A DNA stretch of 64,000 nucleotides from Trifolium pratense (GCF_020283565.1 NC_060060.1:18476001-18540000), one strand, 5' to 3'. Positions 23,672 through 36,551 are shown, counted from the first letter of the stretch. The notes: generated by a model not told the origin, from the letters alone. Made by a program: numbers and translations.

Positions 23672-24094
23672 GACAGAATTACAACTTTCAGTGCATGCAA
23701 GTGTGATGACATTGCAGTGGATCCAATTATGGCTGAAGCGTTGGGTGTTCGCTGGGCAATCCAGTTTGTCCGAGAGCAAGGTTTGCACTCTGTTTGTATT
23801 TTTTCTGATGCAGAAAATGTGGTTAACTGCATAGCTAAGAAGGTGAAGATTGATGCCATTGAGATGGTAGCTCAAGATTGTAGGGAATTGTTGTCTAGTT
23901 TGCCTAATGTTAGTGTCTTGTTTGTTAGAAGAGATCAAAATATTGATGCTCATAACTTAGCTTCTTTGGCTAGATTAGTGGGAAATAGAACTTGGGTAGG
24001 GGCAGCTCCCAAGGCTTCTGTTATGTCAAATTATGCAGAAAATTCTGCTTCTAATTGTATTGTGTTTGGCTGTTTTCCAGCCTTTTTCTATTGA
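23672..24094 (+). pseudogene. RNase H-like (RVT_3) fragment of LINE type
   Basis: About 140 codons are open. The part from ITTFSACKC onward resembles the plant RVT_3 RNase H-like domain: AEALGVRWAI, an IFSDAENVVN strand-helix and a C-terminal VRRDQNIDAHNLASLA segment, equivalent to the usual R-x-x-N-x-x-A-H-x-L-A. A T-rich tract ending in CAG precedes it, like a splice acceptor. There is no reverse transcriptase upstream. It could be the 3' end of a decayed LINE or a domesticated single-domain fragment. Confidence 0.65.
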
Positions 24095-24552
24095 AAGTTA
24101 TCCTTCTATTATTAAGTACAAGTAAACGAGGGGATTACACTCAACAGCACAAGACTAACATAAACAATTGCTGATAGCTAACAACACCCACCACATGTAA
24201 GTGATGCAACAATGATCAGAAATTATCCCATGGTGATGTCTTAGACAGTTCAGATCTGTTCTGAAGATCTCAATATCCTATGAAGCAGATGTCTTTGGGT
24301 CTTTCCATATTAACCGAGTCCTCAAATATATACGGATTCATTTTCTTTAGACAAAGAAGAATCATAACTCTAAAAATCAATGTCATACAGAATATGGTAA
24401 GAAATATAATTGGAAGCTCGCCTACGTCTTTATATGATATATGTATACAGATGCATCTAGGACCTTGGGTCATGTTATTTGTTTTGCAAAAACAAATAAA
24501 AACCATTTTTTTTTGGCTAGCAAATAAAAACCATTGTTGACTATAACATTAC
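24095..24552. other. Spacer
   Basis: AT-rich with no recognisable gene or repeat. Short open frames on both strands at about 24270-24540 overlap each other and show no family resemblance. Confidence 0.4.
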
Positions 24553-25177
24553 CATGATGTATTCTCCTCGTCCAACGCTCCCAAATACTGTCTTCCAACT
24601 TGCTTAGATGACTGATAGCGTACTGTCGATGGGAAAAAATAATTCATTATGATTAGTTAATAGAAATCAATTTAAAAGCAATAAATTCATAAGCTAAACC
24701 AGCAAAGTATGAAGACGAAAGCCAAAGCAGAAAAGAAGAAGAATTTATTGCCAGAGTTAATTAAACAAGCAAGCATCATGCACAATGAGTATAGTTGAAG
24801 TTTATTTCAATAAAACTTAATATAAGTTTTAGTTTAAAGGAGGTAAAGGAAGTAAAGTAATGAAAAAAATGGAGAATCGACAAAAGCCTGAGATAATATG
24901 TGGTAAATTAGAGCTTGTACTCACATAAAGGGTATTTAATTGTACTCACATAAAGGGTATTTAATTGTACTCACATAAAGGGTATTTAATTGAACGCAAA
25001 GTGTTGGAGTTTCCAAAACATTGATATCTGTTGACTTTCGAACTTCAGAAAGCCTTGGATCCTTAAGTGAATCCCTCATTGAATCTCTAAACTCCTTCTT
25101 TACAAATGTCTTAATGCCAATCTCCTTTGAGTATCGAGTAAGAATAGGTAAAGATGGTACTATATCGTCCTTGCTAG
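24553..25177 (-). pseudogene. UNC-13 homologue (DUF810) fragment, two exons
   Basis: Two exons join in phase on the minus strand: 25177-24975 (203 nt) and 24622-24553 (70 nt). They encode SLPILTRYSKEIGIKTFVKK..DPRL..STDINVLETPTLCVQLNTLY and then YAISHLSKLEDSIWERW. This resembles the C-terminal third of plant UNC-13-like DUF810 proteins (PATROL1 relatives), which act in vesicle traffic. Other exons were not found, so this is a gene fragment. The exon-intron junction is triplicated (24917-24991). Confidence 0.75.
24917..24991. repeat. Three tandem 25-bp units spanning a splice donor
   Basis: The unit GTACTCACATAAAGGGTATT plus TAATT occurs three times without change (24917, 24942, 24967). On the minus strand each contains the exon end CTTTAT followed by the donor GTGAGT. 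Confidence 0.93.
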
Positions 25178-26185
25178 CTACAAGATGAACATAACAAATT
25201 CAATATCCTCACTAGGTAATTCTATTAAAGAATCTAGCAAGAAAATGCATTATAGGGTATGAAGAATCTATTAGCATCGAATTAATTCATTTAAGGATAT
25301 CAAACCCATTATTGACACACTATAGAAGTGTGTTACGTGAACACTGCAGCTGCAGTGCCTACCTAACAAAAGATAGTGGTAACTTGTGAAACAATCAATT
25401 TGTGACTAAAACAAGTGAAATAATCATCCCTGAAGGGGGCCTACAGGTTTAAGTAGATTCGATTGAATGTTTTCCTTCTGGTAATAACTGCATAGCAATT
25501 CGCACCGTCTGACCTTTTAGACTAAACTTAAATAATCAAGCTAAGTTAATGTAAATAGACCCAGAGTTCTTCACCCTGATGTAGAACAGGACCACCCAAA
25601 GAAATTCTTCAATTTCAAGACATCTGGTGCTTCAAACATGGATCCATCAAGAAAGATTAAAACATGGTCCACAGATGATGTATGCATCTATATTCTATAT
25701 TGGGCATGGAGTTCATGACATGTGAAAAGATACGCTTACCTCCTCAACTATTCTGTAGACTCCAACAATTGAGCTACCATACCTTTGTTGGGATGACACA
25801 GGGATCCACCGCTGGAGAGTTTTACTTTGAAATGTTATCACATTCATATATATGCCAGATAGTAAGTCAAAATACAACTTCAGTTCAGTTATACTTTACA
25901 TCCATCCCTACATTCTGTGATATAAATGACAATAACAGTGGCCCACAAAAGATAAGACAGCAAGCATATAAGGTACATTTGGTGCAAACAAAGAAAGAAT
26001 GGGGAGGATTGAGAAATGAGAATCCTTTCATTGCAATTTGAATCAATATTTACATACATTTTTGTTAATAAGCTCACTTTAACTGTATTAAAGTGTTATC
26101 TCTTAAATGGATTAAGAGCTAATTGAACATCATATTTTTTGTAACTACTTATGGATTTTTACAAGTGCAGTAATGCAGTATGTAT
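25178..26185. other. Spacer without a supported gene
   Basis: The 119-codon frame at 25682-26041 (plus) has no family resemblance and no flanking splice context. Nothing else is recognised. Confidence 0.4.
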
Positions 26186-26345
26186 TAAAAAAAATTCAAC
26201 AAATGTGTCACAGTCTCTGCCCCTTCACCATAGAAAACACAGCGATGTTCTTCATCTACTCGGATAACACCATGCCGGATTAAATTCTCTCTAGTTGGCA
26301 CTCTATCATGAAGGACTATCCACGCTAATATTCATCGCCCTAATG
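26186..26345 (-). pseudogene. LINE zinc-finger (zf-RVT) fragment
   Basis: The minus strand reads, with stops and substitutions, the pattern of the plant zf-RVT domain: an R-x-N-L-I-R-H-G-V-I-R-V segment, then EEHRCVFYGEGAETVTHL. The usual second Cys of the knuckle is Tyr. Only about 50 codons survive. Confidence 0.65.
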
Positions 26346-26363
26346 TCTCATGTCATTGCCATA

Positions 26364-28867
26364 TTACTTAATCTCACACCAACCTAACTCCATGCAAAGA
26401 GAATAATCAGTTGTTTCTATGGTTTTTCTACCTTCATTAATCTTAAATCTCATGATTTCAGCACATGATAGCATCTGGCCGGAGGAGTCTCCAAATGAAA
26501 GGTTCACATCGACAACAAGAGAGGAATATGTTGGCACAACAACCATGCTCCTAGAAAGTGGTATTGTCCCATTAGAACTTATTTGAACCGAATCTTCATC
26601 ACTCTTAAACAACACGATCCGATAGTAATCTTTGTTATATCGTGTTGAATAGTCATAACAACTATATTGGGTTATGAGACTCCCAGAGACCACCTCAGGA
26701 TACACATCAACACCTCCCCTTTTGAGGTTTAAGTAAACCTTAATGTTAGCCAAAACAGCTTCAGAGAAGATGGAATAATGCACAGCTGCGAATCCATTTT
26801 GACCAAGAATAGAAGAACATAGCTGTTTCTCGTGATAAAAATTAGAACTAAGAACCCTAGCATCAAAATCAACAAACCCTTTGATGGCTAAACGACCATC
26901 AACGTCCTTTATATCAAATTTCATTCCTAAAGAACTGAAATTCTCAAAAAGTCGAGAGCCATCTAGGATAGGTGTGGTATTCACATGTTCTTGTAACCTT
27001 AGAGCATCTCTTTCCTCTCTTTTGAATATGTAATACTTTACTTCATCATCGATTAAAACTTCAAAAGAACCATGGATTTGTATAGCCTTGGACTTTTCAC
27101 GACCAATGAAGACTGAGAATATCTCCACAGCAGGAGATGGCCATGTGCAATGAGGTTTTAGATTCCTAATAAGAATTTTCGAGCAAAAATTAACTTAAAA
27201 TATACCAATCTCAAAAATAAATGATCTAAACTCAATCAAATCCACCACAAATCTACAATAAAAACAAGCTCAAGCTTAACACAATACGGAGTATAGAAGT
27301 TGTTGTAAAAGCATGAATCTGTTTGTCTATTTTGCTTAATTAATTTTTTATACCATAATTAAATACATACACTAAAAGACTAACAATTTTTCTGAAATTC
27401 TTATAAACCAATAGACTTTTCTCACAAGATGGATCTCTAAAATTGCAAAAGACTCAACCTAAGAAAAACTAAGACAACACACTTTGATCGAACAACAAAG
27501 AGCATTTAAAAACTTTTAGGCAAATATATATATATATACATACACAAGAGTTACATACCCTGAAAGCACAAAGTTGGATGGCAAATCATCATCAGATTCT
27601 TCATCAGAAGACTGAAATAAGTAAAAAGAACCCATATGAGCTCCAAAAACATGACAGAAAAATAAATTAGAAAGAAAAGTACAAAAAAAAAAAGAAGAGA
27701 ATAAACCTCATCTTCTCCATCGGTATCCAACTCTTCCATGTCTTTTGCGGAGATTTCTAGTAAGCTAGGTGACTGTTAAAAGACAATATAACATAAAACT
27801 TGTGACTGATGTGACTTGAAACGAATGGAATAGTAACAAATAGAACAAAACTACAATGACGACTAAAAAACTAAATTAAATACCTTACATACCCCATAAG
27901 GGTCAGGTTCAAACCATTCGGCCTCAACCATAATAAGGAGACCCATCTCTTCTTGAAAGAATGAATCTGCAGACGTTGATCCCTCTAGTAACTCTATGGT
28001 CTCATTAAGAATCTTTCTACTTGTTCCAAATTCTGATAAATCTAGAGTGACAATAAAAGGAGCGTATGCAGGTGTAGCCAACCAACATCTAGGGATCTTT
28101 AAAAATCTTGCCTTACTTTCAAATCCGACTCGTTCAAAATCAAAATTTTGCTTATCAAATATGACACACTCTTCGTCAATACAATTTCCATATGTATTGC
28201 CATAGCGAACGACAATTTTTCCGTTGACATCAATGTGGTCATTTACTAAGTGTCTATCAAGAATCTTGAAACTTATGCGGCACTGAACACCAAATGGAAT
28301 TATGATGTACTTAAAAGTAATATTGCCTTGAATACAAGAAATTTCCCTACATTTGACCTCTTCATAATCATTTTCAAATTGGTCCTCATCCAAACAAAAG
28401 CGCTGCTTTGCAAATGTATGATTATTTCCATCGTACAACTCCACATTTATCCAACTTAATGGTGTAAGTGTACGTGGAGGGAAACTTGAGAAATCTTGAC
28501 CGATTAAACTTAACTCGGTGTTCGTCCCAACTATTTCAGCAGCATCAGGCTGACGTTTATAAAGTTCATGGACCTGCTTCGCTCCAGAATCATAAACTTC
28601 ACCACAAATCTCCCCGTAAATAAGAAGCGGACTCCTTTTTGGTTGCACAGTCACCGATAACACTTGTACTAAAGGCCGCGTTCGAAGAGCTGCTCTCCCA
28701 TTTTCCTTCTCTCTTTGCCTTTCCTCATGGCGTCGCCTAACAAAACACTCAAACATTGACTCGCTCAGTGACTCGCCGCTCACCCTATTAAAATGACAAG
28801 CGCTCAACTTCTCGAGCTCTCCTCTTGAAACATTAGGATATTTATTAATGTACTTATCTAAATCCAT
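26364..28867 (-). CDS. Two-domain protein of unknown function (DUF6598-like), 4 exons, 631 aa
   Basis: Exons (minus): 28867-27893, 27772-27707, 27611-27559, 27165-26364. All borders are GT..AG and all junctions are in phase (1896 nt). The N-terminus (1-66) is charged. Residues about 67-325 form one beta-rich domain starting VQVLSVTVQ. Exons 2-3 encode an acidic linker (EELDTDGEDE, then SSDEESDDD). Residues about 367-631 form a second, related domain starting VEIFSVFIG. The order of strands, the RxxxALxL-type middle and the terminal SLCMELGWC/LLIMVEAEW pattern suggest a DUF6598-like pair, known from plants and sometimes found beside ribosome-inactivating domains; no such domain is present here. 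No signal peptide is seen. The function is unknown, and the DUF name is recalled rather than searched. Confidence 0.8.
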
Positions 28868-29785
28868 AACTTACAACTCTGCATAATCAAACACAAACAC
28901 AGTCAACTCATCAACAACTCATCGATCCCTCGTCGAGACAGTTTTTGTGAAAAATACTAATGGCGTACAGAGAACACAAGTTCATGATTCATCAATACTA
29001 TATTCAAACATGAAAACAGACACATATGATGAATCAAATTTGAAGAAATTATAAGCAGAAATTATATTATATTATTTTGATAAATAAAAATTTATAGAAA
29101 CAGAAGTTCAAATTTGAAGAAAGAGAAGCTGAAATTAGGAGTTGAAGAAACAGAAACCATGAATCAGGTTAGAAGCAGAAAATAAATATCTTTTCACCGA
29201 TTGAAACATCGGTTGAAACAGAGAAGAAGACACTCACCGATTGAAACAGAAATAGAAGGCGGAGAAGACGGAACAAGGCGAAGAAGCAAAAGCAGAAGGC
29301 GGCGACGGCGGTTTGGCAGACGGCGGTTTGCTTTCGAAGGATGAAGGTTAAAAGCAAAAGCAGTGCTGCTATGTTTTTTTTTAGGAGTTTTTGTTTTTGG
29401 AATATAAGTGGATGTATTGGATTGGTGATTTCTAAAGACAATTTTAACAAAAAAATTTTTTTTAAAGATTTTAAAAGATTTTGTGAGATTATCTTGAAGA
29501 TTTTAATTGATTTTGTGGGATTATATCTTGAAGATTTTAAAAGATTATAATTTCCCGCTTCTGGTTTTCACGGTACAAAGTCTTCTCGTTTTAGTTTATA
29601 TACATTCTGGTGTAAAAAAACATAATACACACGACTCATATGGAAGAAGCAAAAGAAGAAGAAAAAAAAAACAGAGAGAAAAATGAAAACAAATAATGAA
29701 GAGTGAGTACCTTGCGAGAATCCTGTTCTCTTTGAGTGAGCCTAGCGTGCGTTTTGACAAGACGCATAGTTCATGTTTCTTTGGA
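28868..29785. other. 5' flank of the two-domain gene
   Basis: No gene is proven. 29100-29340 is GAA- and GGCGG-rich on the plus strand and could be the untranslated leader or first non-coding exon of the minus-strand gene. The frames at 29169-29450 and 29596-29898 are low-complexity and probably spurious. Confidence 0.4.
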
Positions 29786-30403
29786 TAGGGATGGCAATTT
29801 GACTCATACCCAATGTGCAACCGCAAAAAATACCCATAACGAATAGGGTAAAAACTCGCATTTTGGGTACGGGCACGGACATGAGTAATTACCCGCAAAA
29901 ATGAACAGATATGGGTGCGGGTGCGAGTACCTTAGTACCCACCCCATACCCGCATAATATATATTTATTTATTTTATATATATTATTATATAATTACATA
30001 TGTATATCAATTTTAAAAAATACAACACTATTAAATTATTACACATTTTTAATAATTTTTTTTATTTATAACATAATACAAACACAACGTGAATATGTCA
30101 ACAAAGAAATGAACTTTAACATGAAGTTAGTAAAATTTTTGTTTATAATTTTGATGAATCAACATTAAAATCTTTAAAAAAATAATTAATTATATTAAAA
30201 CAATATGATATTTTATAATTGATCGATTTATTTTTAGTAAAATTGCGGGTAACGGGTACGGGTATGGGTACCTAGGTACCCATAGGGTATGGGCACGGGT
30301 ACAAAGGTTGTTACCCACGCGGGTATGAGGATGGGTACATGTATTTTTTCAAACTGCGGGTATGGGGATGGGTACTATAGTATCCTACCCATTGCCATCC
30401 CTA
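29786..30403. mobile_element. hAT-like MITE, 618 bp
   Basis: The ends TAGGGATGGCAAT and ATTGCCATCCCTA are perfect inverted repeats. Subterminal GGGTA/TACCC-rich arms surround an AT-rich core. The TAGGG..CCCTA ends are typical of plant hAT MITEs. The flanking 8-mers do not match, so the target duplication is lost or the ends are imperfect. Confidence 0.8.
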
Positions 30404-31069
30404 AATTTATGAGAATCAATCTCAGAGTTGGGGATGAAGGGATTCGTTTGAGGAGAATCGATTTTGAGAAGAAGAAGAAGAAGAAGAAGAAGAAGAAGAA
30501 GAAGAAGAAGAAGAAGAAGAAGAAGAAGAAGAAGAAGAAGAAGAAGAAATTTGGGGCATAAATTGATTTCAGGATGAAATTTGGGTTATGACTTATGACT
30601 AAAGTGTTCGTGCTTTTGGAGAATGAAATTTAAGTCCTCTCTAGTTATTTGTTTTTTTACGGAAATTAGAATTTTATTTTCAAAATTTCACCAAAAAATA
30701 AGCTTGTAACCAATGAGAACGGTTCTATTTGTATTTCATCCAATTTAAAAGAACGAATTACTTGTATAATTTTAAAGTTAGAATTCGTTGACACTAGGTG
30801 TCAAATTTTATTTTAACATCAAATTCTGTCATTTATTCTATTTGATCTAAAATTTAATCTCATAACTTATAAAAAAAAATTCAAATCATAGACAATTAAT
30901 TAAATTCCCCTTTATTTCCGTAAAAAAAAAAATAATAGAAACCTTCCATAAATCTCTACCAAAAAAATACCTTCCATAAAGGGGGGATTTTTTTTTTGGG
31001 GGGATTATAAAGAGGGAATTTAATTTCTCTACAAAAAAAAAAGAAGGAATTTAATTGTCTAGAGTTGAT
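30404..31069. repeat. GAA microsatellite and AT-rich spacer
   Basis: A GAA tract of about 27 units runs from about 30468 to 30548; the lysine-rich frame across it is spurious. 30770-30890 is present inverted at about 37500-37620, just outside the other end of the large MULE. Confidence 0.75.
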
Positions 31070-31979
31070 ATTCTTTTAGGTGAATTCTTCGGTACACATA
31101 TTATGTGGATGTGTACCGGTACACTGCTGATGTGGTTAACAAGTAATATAGTAATTAATGCAGATTTGTCAACAAAAAAAAAATTAATGCAGATTTTGTT
31201 TCTTTATTAAGTTTTTTATATTAAACACTACTTTTTAATATTGGCAAATGTATCCTTCCACAATAAATCAAATCATGCATCATATCTTTCAACTTATATA
31301 TGATTTTCAACAAGTTCAAATATTTTAATATTATTCTAATATCTTATAAATAATATTAATTTAGTATTTTGTATTTTCTTAAAAATTAAAATATAATTTT
31401 AATAACTTTTTTAATTATTCAAACAAAAAAAAAACTTTTAAAATTATTAATATGATTGATCCAACTACGATTTTAATATTTCATTTTTTTTAATATTATT
31501 AGTTTATAAAGATAAATATTCATTTACCACCTAATCATTAGTGCATATAATTATTAAAAAATATTTATTTTTTAGTAAAAAAACCTTTAATTTTTTAATA
31601 TGTTTATATATTTTATTGTAATATTTTTAATTTTTAGTGATTCGTTATATTTTACCGGGTTAAATAAGTTTGTTATCGATACAAAATTACTAAATTTATT
31701 TTTTATCTTCATAAGAAAATGTCATGTTTTGATCCCCACAAAATGTTTATGCATGCAATTTTGGTCATGTTGTAAAGTTAATGTATATTTCTGATGATTT
31801 TGCAAATATGTATAGCGCATTATAAAAAGTTTGTCCAAAAGTAAGGAGCACAAAATTTGATTTCTAGGTCAAAATATCCGTTACTTTTATCTTGATATTT
31901 TGATTTAGAAAATTCATATTTAATTCGTCTCATATTAAAAAATACTAAAGTTTTGTAAATGAACTTTTGATATTGTTCG

Positions 31980-32560
31980 ACATGCTTGGTTGTCGAAATT
32001 TAAATTCATAAGTTATTGTCAATCAAGTGATATTAAACGACTTGAATGAGAAAAATTGAATTACTTAATAAAGTAAGTATAATTAGTTAAGTTTGCTTAT
32101 GAACTATGTTTTAAGTTGAAGGGTTTGATCTAAAATTTTTTATTTCTGTTGACACAATTGACATTATTAGTTGAGACTTAATAGTCATTTCATTTGAACT
32201 AAGTTTTTTTAAGTCATAGTTAATCTAACTAGTTGATGTTGAATTGTTTGATTTTAGAATTTGAATTCTTAAGTGTTTCTCATTCCCACTTGGTCAAGTT
32301 GAATAGTGAGATTGAGAATGTTTGATCTCCTTAGTTCCTTTCAGTCTAATTGGTTGTGACTTAACAATCCTTTCATAATAACTAGGTTTTTGGTGTAATA
32401 ATTCGTCCAACAATATGAGACTGAACTGTTAGCTAGAATGTTGAAATTCAACTTTTTAAGTGTTTATCATTTCAATTAGGTCAAGTTGAATAAATTAATT
32501 GAGATGAATTGATTCCCTCACAGTTGAGAAAATTAGTTGAGACTTAACACTCATTTCATA
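31980..32560. repeat. Degenerate tandem repeat, period about 183 bp
   Basis: The motif GACTTAA followed by a TCATTTCAT-like string recurs near 32175, 32356 and 32540 within longer similar blocks. A further copy lies at about 35395-35580. The units are strongly diverged. Confidence 0.6.
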
Positions 32561-32564
32561 TGAA

Positions 32565-33132
32565 CTAGAACTTTGACCCATGCGGTGCATGGGTCTAATT
32601 AGATGTAATATGTAACAATAAAAAATAAAATACAAAAATTCTAAGAGCATTTTCAATAAGAGTAGTATAGGAAATTTCATGGACTAATTATTCTATATTT
32701 ATTTATGTGCTTATTTTATATTTTATATATTTTTTAAATAATTTTGGAACCCCATCGTTTTGTTTACTTATTAAAAAAAATTGCTGATAACTAAAGGTTA
32801 AAAAATTGATGATAATTAAAGGTTAAAAAAAAATTAAAGACATAATCAAGAACATAAACTTACGTAGACATCCATAAATAAATAAAAATTGTGATTAATT
32901 TCGCCGTTCAAATTTATTGAAAACAGGGTTAACATATTAGGATTCCTAAATTCTTTCATAATTGAAGCACATGTTTTAGCGGTTGAAAGGTTTTATTGTA
33001 AGTAAGGGATGCAGGTTCGATGACAAATCTGTATATTTTTAATATAAAGCTGCAATAAAAATAAAGAGAAAATGAGAGGGGGAAAAATTGGTTTAGGGTT
33101 AGCTTATGTTAGCAAGCTTATAATATAAGAGA
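32565..33132 (-). mobile_element. Short Helitron-like element, 568 bp
   Basis: On the minus strand the 3' end has a hairpin (GACCCATGCACCGCATGGGTC region, 32575-32595) followed by a CTAG terminus with flanking T (32564). The 5' end reads TCTCTTATATTATAAGC with flanking A (33133). A related 5' end lies at about 35386. Non-coding. The second element shows the same target pattern as the one at 19165. Confidence 0.65.
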
Positions 33133-33280
33133 TTATCGGTTTTTAATTGTTTAAATTGTGCAATGAAAATTGATGGTGCTTAATTGTCGTATGAAATCTT
33201 TCCTATGAAAGTTGATGGAGCTTAACACTTTGTGGACATAATTTAAATCACAATTGGTCTGCTAGTGCATATTATATCAA

Positions 33281-34856
33281 GGAAAATTCTATGGTGCAGC
33301 CCCTTATTTGGACTGTTTTGGTGCAGTTTTAATCTGACCAATGAAAATGAAGTATTGACTAATTTTAAATTATATGGTACAAACCACTTATATAGTACCT
33401 ACCATGTATCTTTATATCAAATAATATTTCAACTAAGTCCCTATCATATTAAAAGTTATAAAACTACCCCAATATTTAAATTGTTTTTTATTTTAATTGT
33501 GATTAAAAAAAAAAAGAAACAAAGTCAGTTACTTTGGCTTTCTACGATATAAAGAAAAAAGAAAAGAAATTGAAACCTCTCTTCATCACCACCTCCTTTC
33601 ATCTCTAAGTCTCAAAATCACTAAAATTGAAAATTCTCAGTTCTCAAAATCACTTGTGGATGTTACAAGCACAACCAGACAATTCTCTCCAATGTATGAA
33701 CTTCAACCAATGCATGTACCATCCGTATACCCAATATATGGAATGAGTGTTGGGGAAAATTCAAATTCATGCTATGGTCTGTTACAACAAGTGATGAAAT
33801 CTGCTAATCAACGTTGAGTATTTCAGATGAAATCTGCTATGGTCTGTTACATCGTGATTAAATTTTGCAGGCTTATTTCATGCAAATTATTTAGTTGAAC
33901 TTTGTAGTTTATTTTTAAAAATTTGTCTCATTAGTTACAACTTGTATTGCGAGATGATATGCTTAATGAATTGGTAAAATAAAATATTCTTAGTGGATTG
34001 GTAAAATCAATTTTTTTTAATATTAATCTTTTAATAATATTAATAGTTTTTTTATTTTTAATCTGAATGGTTTTTTATTTTTTGTTACAAAAGAGAAATG
34101 AATATTAATAGCTGGTCATCAATGAGAAAGTTGTTGGTGCCCCTTATTTCGTTTGAAATCTGTTGTTTCATTTTAGGCTTTAAGTAATAATTAATAATAA
34201 TGATAATAATTTAATGTAAATCAAGCCCCAAATGTTTAATATTAATTTTTTGTTGTGATTATCTGTATATTTAATAGTTGAGTGATTATCTGCTATAATC
34301 ACTCAACAATTTTCACATTATTCTTTTTTTTTTTTAACAAACTAGATGTATAGTTCGGTTATTATAAAATAAATAACTTCACCTTTTTATAAAATAAAAT
34401 ATAAAAACACTGTTTCTACCACAAAAAAAAACACTGATTTTGGTACGAAGTGATAGCATAGATGGAATTTGACAAGAACATGGAATTTGAGCTTAAATTT
34501 GTGATACAGATATTGAGATGGTTTTTCAATTTGGGATTTAGGGTTTTCTTGATGTTAGAAAGAAAATGGATGTTATCACATATATTATTTAGGGATTTAA
34601 GTATGACTTTTTTTTAATTGAAATATTGATGGGTTTTTTTAGGCATGATTTTTTTTAATTGAAATAAATTTTTTTTTTGTAATTTGTAAATGAATATTTA
34701 CTTGATGGGGGACTCATATGCAATAAATAAAAGTTTGTTAAAAAAAAGGACTTACCATAGACTTGCGCTGATGTAAGAATTAAAATGAATTCTATTGGTT
34801 AAAAAAAAGGACTGCACCAAAACAGTCCAAAAAGGGAATGTACCATAGAATCTCCC
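33281..34856. mobile_element. Non-autonomous MULE, 1576 bp, perfect 9-bp TSD
   Basis: Inverted termini of about 50 bp (with mismatches) begin GG(A/G)A(A/G)ATTCTATGGT and include TGGACTGTTTTGGTGCAGT. The duplication TTATATCAA is exact at 33272-33280 and 34857-34865. There is no transposase. A short coding-looking stretch near 33655-33818 (minor, about 50 codons ending in a stop) could be a captured gene fragment. It is nested inside the 6.4-kb MULE. Confidence 0.9.
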
Positions 34857-34865
34857 TTATATCAA

Positions 34866-36235
34866 TTGATCATCGGTTAATATTAAATATGCAATATTAA
34901 AAACAAAATAATGAATGTGATTAGTGACATGACTATGGTTGTGTTTGGTTGTATTGCAAAAAAAATTGATTTAGCAGAATTGAGTTTGATAATAACTTTC
35001 CAAATTACACGTGATAATAACTTTCCAAATCCCACATGATAATTATTCTCTAAATTTATGATCCGGTGGAAAAAAAATCATTGATCAGGAAAGACATACA
35101 AATATTTCGTGATGAATAATATAGAGTCAACAATAATTTTGATATGATATACTTTTAAAATTGATGGTGCTTATCAATTATTGCACATAATTTTAATCAC
35201 AATCGGTATACTTGTCATAATGGTTGGAAATATTGTCTTGCATTGAAGGGGTGTGAGTTCGAATCCTAGTAAAGACAAAATTGTATTATTTTTTAATAAA
35301 AATTGCAAGATAAAATAGAGGGAAAACAGAGAAAACAAATTAGGGTTTAGAGTTTGCTTGTGTATACAAACTTATAATATAAAAGATTACGTTTCTTGAG
35401 TCATAGTTAATCTAACTAGTTGATGTTGAACTGTTACATTGTCAACATTTAAATTCTTAAGTGTTTTACATTTCAATTTGGTCAATTTATTTCTTTAGTT
35501 CTTATCGGTAGAATTGGTAGCAACTTAATAATTTTTTTTTCTGATAACTAGGTTTTTGATTCACAGGTAATCCAATTAGTTGACATAGAAATGTTATATT
35601 GCTAAAAATTTAAATGTCATGTGTCTCGTTCTAATTAGGTGGTATTGAATTGTTTGAGAAAAAAATTAAAATCAAACACGTACAATACAACTGAAGTTGT
35701 CCTGTCAAGTCCCTTAAATTTTAGCAGATCAAACGCACCCTTAATCATAATTGGTAGAATTAATCTTTTTTTTTTTTTGAAGAATCACACACTACATGAA
35801 AACCTCAATTTTCTAATAAAACTTGTTGAGGGATTAAGTAAGAAAAGTCCTCAAACTTATTAGGGGGTTTCTATGGTACATATGAAAAAATTCAATCTAC
35901 CGGTACATTAGATCAACTAATTAATAAATTAATAATTATTTATTAAATCAAAAAATTATTTGCCGATTATTGTATTACAGAGATAATAATTTCATAAGAA
36001 AAGACACAATTTCAATGTTTTATAAGCAATACACAAACGTTTTTACATTTTTTCATAAAAAAAATCAATATTGACTATCATGAGTGATAAAAATTATATT
36101 TTTTTTATAATTTTGATAAATAGTATTTAGTTATTATAATATTTTAAATGATAAAAAATGATTTCTTTCGGAAAAATATTCATTTACCTAATAATTTAAT
36201 GATCTAATATAATATTCATTTACCTAATAGAGGTC
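34866..36235. other. Interior of the large MULE, no gene
   Basis: AT-rich. It includes a Helitron-like 5' end at about 35386 and a copy of the 183-bp repeat at 35395-35580. A MULE-like tip (GGGGGTTTCTATGGTACATA) begins at about 35864, with no partner found. Confidence 0.45.
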
Positions 36236-36504
36236 TGGATAGGGTTCAATTTGAAAGCGACTCGCATGTGTTGACTGAAGCTATTCGAACGAGGCGTAGT
36301 GGTAATTCGGAATTTAGTTTAATTGTTGCTGATATTATCCAAATTATGTTATCGTGTATAAACTTTGAAGTGAAGTTTGTTAGGAGACGAGCGAATATGA
36401 TTGCTCATTCACTTGCTCGAGCGGCCAATTCTTGGGCTAGTTTTCGTAGATTTGAGATTATTCCCTTATGTATTGAACATTTACTAGTTAATGAAAGGCG
36501 TTAA
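36236..36504 (+). pseudogene. RNase H-like (RVT_3) C-terminal fragment
   Basis: About 88 codons are open to the stop. They read VQFESDSHVLTEAI, then a C-terminal VKFVRRRANMIAHSLARAA segment, the diagnostic R-x-x-N-x-x-A-H-x-L-A of the RVT_3 domain. The first half of the domain, including the first catalytic Asp, is missing. It is the 3' end of a LINE or a captured fragment inside the MULE. Confidence 0.65.
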
Positions 36505-36551
36505 GTTTGTTTGATTAAACAATAAAATAATTTGAAGGAATATTTTTAGTA

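Noticed and set aside
25682..26041. 119-codon plus-strand frame
   Set aside because: No family resemblance, no codon or splice context, and its neighbours are LINE and UNC-13 debris on the other strand.
30289..30561. Plus-strand frame with a long lysine tract
   Set aside because: It runs through a hAT-like MITE end and a GAA microsatellite; the poly-lysine is the microsatellite and no conserved domain exists.
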